Assembly (NCBI GenBank): GCA_966250325.1
Contig: CBINGY010000009.1
Location: 32,454 to 96,453, forward strand
Length of the DNA stretch: 64,000 bases
Source of the DNA: Jiulongibacter sp966250325
GTDB lineage: Bacteria > Bacteroidota > Bacteroidia > Cytophagales > Spirosomataceae
Direction: 5' to 3'
Made by a program: the position numbers and the translations under genes. How positions within the stretch are numbered: position 1 is the first letter of the stretch; each line of letters opens with the position of its first letter. The notes under the pieces were generated by a model. It did not search any database. It was not told where the DNA came from and saw only the letters and a program-made list of their open reading frames with translations. Shown piece after piece: positions 63,236 through 64,000 of this stretch.

Positions 63236-63694
63236 ATGGCTGGACTAAACAAGGTTTTATTAATAGGCAATGTAGGGGGTGATCCCGAAATACGGACACT
63301 TCCCAGTGGCTCGAAGGTAGCCAACTTCTCTCTGGCTACTACAGAATCCTATACTGACAGAAGTGGTCAAAGACAAAGTCAAACAGAATGGCACCGGGTC
63401 GAGATCTGGGATGGTCTCGCCAATGTAGTGGAGCAATATGTCAAAAAAGGAGACCCCTTGTATATCGAAGGCAAAATCCGTACTGAAAAATGGACCGACC
63501 AAAACGGGCAGGAGAAATCGGGTGTTCGTATCAGAGCAACTGCGATGCAAATGCTCAGCAGAGGAGGTGGAGATTCATCGTATTCCTCTGAGCAGAACAG
63601 TCCTCAAAGTGAAAATCAGAATTTTTCGTCAAAATCTTCGGAACCTGTACCACAATTTCAAACGGGAGGAGATGAAGATGACCTTCCTTTCTAG
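63236..63694 (+). CDS. ssb: Single-stranded DNA-binding protein
   Basis: 152 residues. MAGLNKVLLIGNVGGDPEIRTLPSG begins the OB fold, which runs to about residue 108 (TEWHRVEIWDGLANVVEQYV, LYIEGKIRTEKW). A disordered Ser/Gln/Asn-rich tail ends DEDDLPF, the acidic tip that recruits repair and replication proteins. Follows mutY. The stop codon shares the CTAG palindrome with the convergent OmpA gene. Confidence 0.96.
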   Translation: MAGLNKVLLIGNVGGDPEIRTLPSGSKVANFSLATTESYTDRSGQRQSQTEWHRVEIWDGLANVVEQYVKKGDPLYIEGKIRTEKWTDQNGQEKSGVRIRATAMQMLSRGGGDSSYSSEQNSPQSENQNFSSKSSEPVPQFQTGGDEDDLPF

Positions 63695-64000
63695 AGTTTT
63701 TCTATTCGCAGAATCCGGAATTCGGTTCTCCGGTTTCTGCGATACTCTGCATCCGTACATTTAACGCCATCTGTACAGCCATTCACCGGTGAGCTTTCTC
63801 CCATTCCTATGGCTCTGATTCTGGCGATGTCAACCCCCTGTGAGATCAGATATTGCTTTATTTCGTCTGCTCTACGCTGTGAAATCCTCAGGTTTTCTTT
63901 GGCATCTCCCCGGCTGTCTGTATGCGAAATTACATCAATAATCATGTCGGGATATTCATCCAAAGCAGCCACTACCTGATTTAAATCATTTTTGGCGAGG
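63691..64000 (-). CDS. OmpA-family protein, C-terminal part (5' end beyond window)
   Basis: The frame stays open to the window edge (LAKNDLNQVVAALDEYPDM at the start of what is visible). IDVISHTDSRGDAKENLRIS, RADEIKQYLISQGVD and NRRTEFRI form the peptidoglycan-binding OmpA C-terminal domain. NGCTDGVKCTDAEYRRNRR, with its Cys pair, closely resembles NGCVDGVPCSSAQHQANRR in the PorE-like protein at 22900, so this may be another TPR/propeller/OmpA protein; the N-terminal part is needed to tell. Confidence 0.88.
   Translation of the reverse strand, partial: LAKNDLNQVVAALDEYPDMIIDVISHTDSRGDAKENLRISQRRADEIKQYLISQGVDIARIRAIGMGESSPVNGCTDGVKCTDAEYRRNRRTEFRILRIEKL

Noticed and set aside
1..64000. tRNA, rRNA, insertion sequence or prophage
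   Set aside because: No CCA-type cloverleaf region, transposase, integrase or phage structural gene was recognised in any gap or frame.

Overview
The window looks like chromosome of a Bacteroidota bacterium, most likely a Cytophagales-type member. The signs are SusC/SusD proteins, DUF4249 lipoproteins next to a TonB receptor, PorP/SprF proteins, cargo of the type IX secretion system (T9SS) with both type A and type B C-terminal domains, no clear Shine-Dalgarno sites, and many exact copies of the Bacteroidota -7 promoter element TAnnTTTG placed 10-100 bases before starts. I see no tRNA, rRNA, CRISPR array, insertion sequence or prophage. Base composition and gene style look even throughout, so this reads as native chromosome rather than an island.

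Layout. 1-4.1 kb: the 3' part of a LytS-type sensor kinase, a membrane methyltransferase, a DUF4230 protein, miaA and an AraC regulator. 4.2-7.2 kb: a secreted multidomain surface protein behind a striking 21-bp-spaced direct repeat that fits a LytTR operator. 7.3-12.0 kb: a YceI lipoprotein, then cmk, an FAD oxidoreductase and a protein joining a dead peptidase-MA-like domain to an Omp85-like barrel. 12.4-26.3 kb: a T9SS adhesin cassette with a 3,110-residue repeat protein (type B C-terminal domain), PorP/SprF, a PorE-like TPR/propeller/OmpA protein and a second PorP/SprF. 26.5-32.3 kb: sucA, sucB and lpdA. 32.4-37.2 kb: a TonB receptor flanked by two DUF4249 lipoproteins. 37.2-45.8 kb (minus): SusC, SusD and an FG-GAP/ASPIC lipoprotein. 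46-51.3 kb: a lamin-tail protein, a Tat-exported TIM-barrel isomerase, a GH16 glucanase, an unknown secreted protein and a TrmH methylase. 51.3-58.9 kb: a T9SS-exported sialate esterase, pheS, a stand-alone LytTR protein, a VanX-like dipeptidase, an SpmAB fusion and small or unknown proteins. 59-64 kb: rng, a 29-residue basic ribosomal-type protein, a TPR protein, HU, mutY, ssb and the 3' end of an OmpA gene.

How it fits together. Housekeeping genes (miaA, cmk, pheS, the 2-oxoglutarate dehydrogenase genes, mutY, ssb, HU, rng) alternate with envelope systems. The adhesin cassette carries its own outer-membrane partners. The SusCD, GH16 and esterase genes suggest glycan use, but no dedicated polysaccharide regulator is present. 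Three LytTR-related signals (kinase, stand-alone LytTR protein, LytTR-like operator) may form a circuit controlling surface proteins; this is inference. Convergent gene pairs are packed very tightly: four share a stop codon through an exact 4-base overlap.
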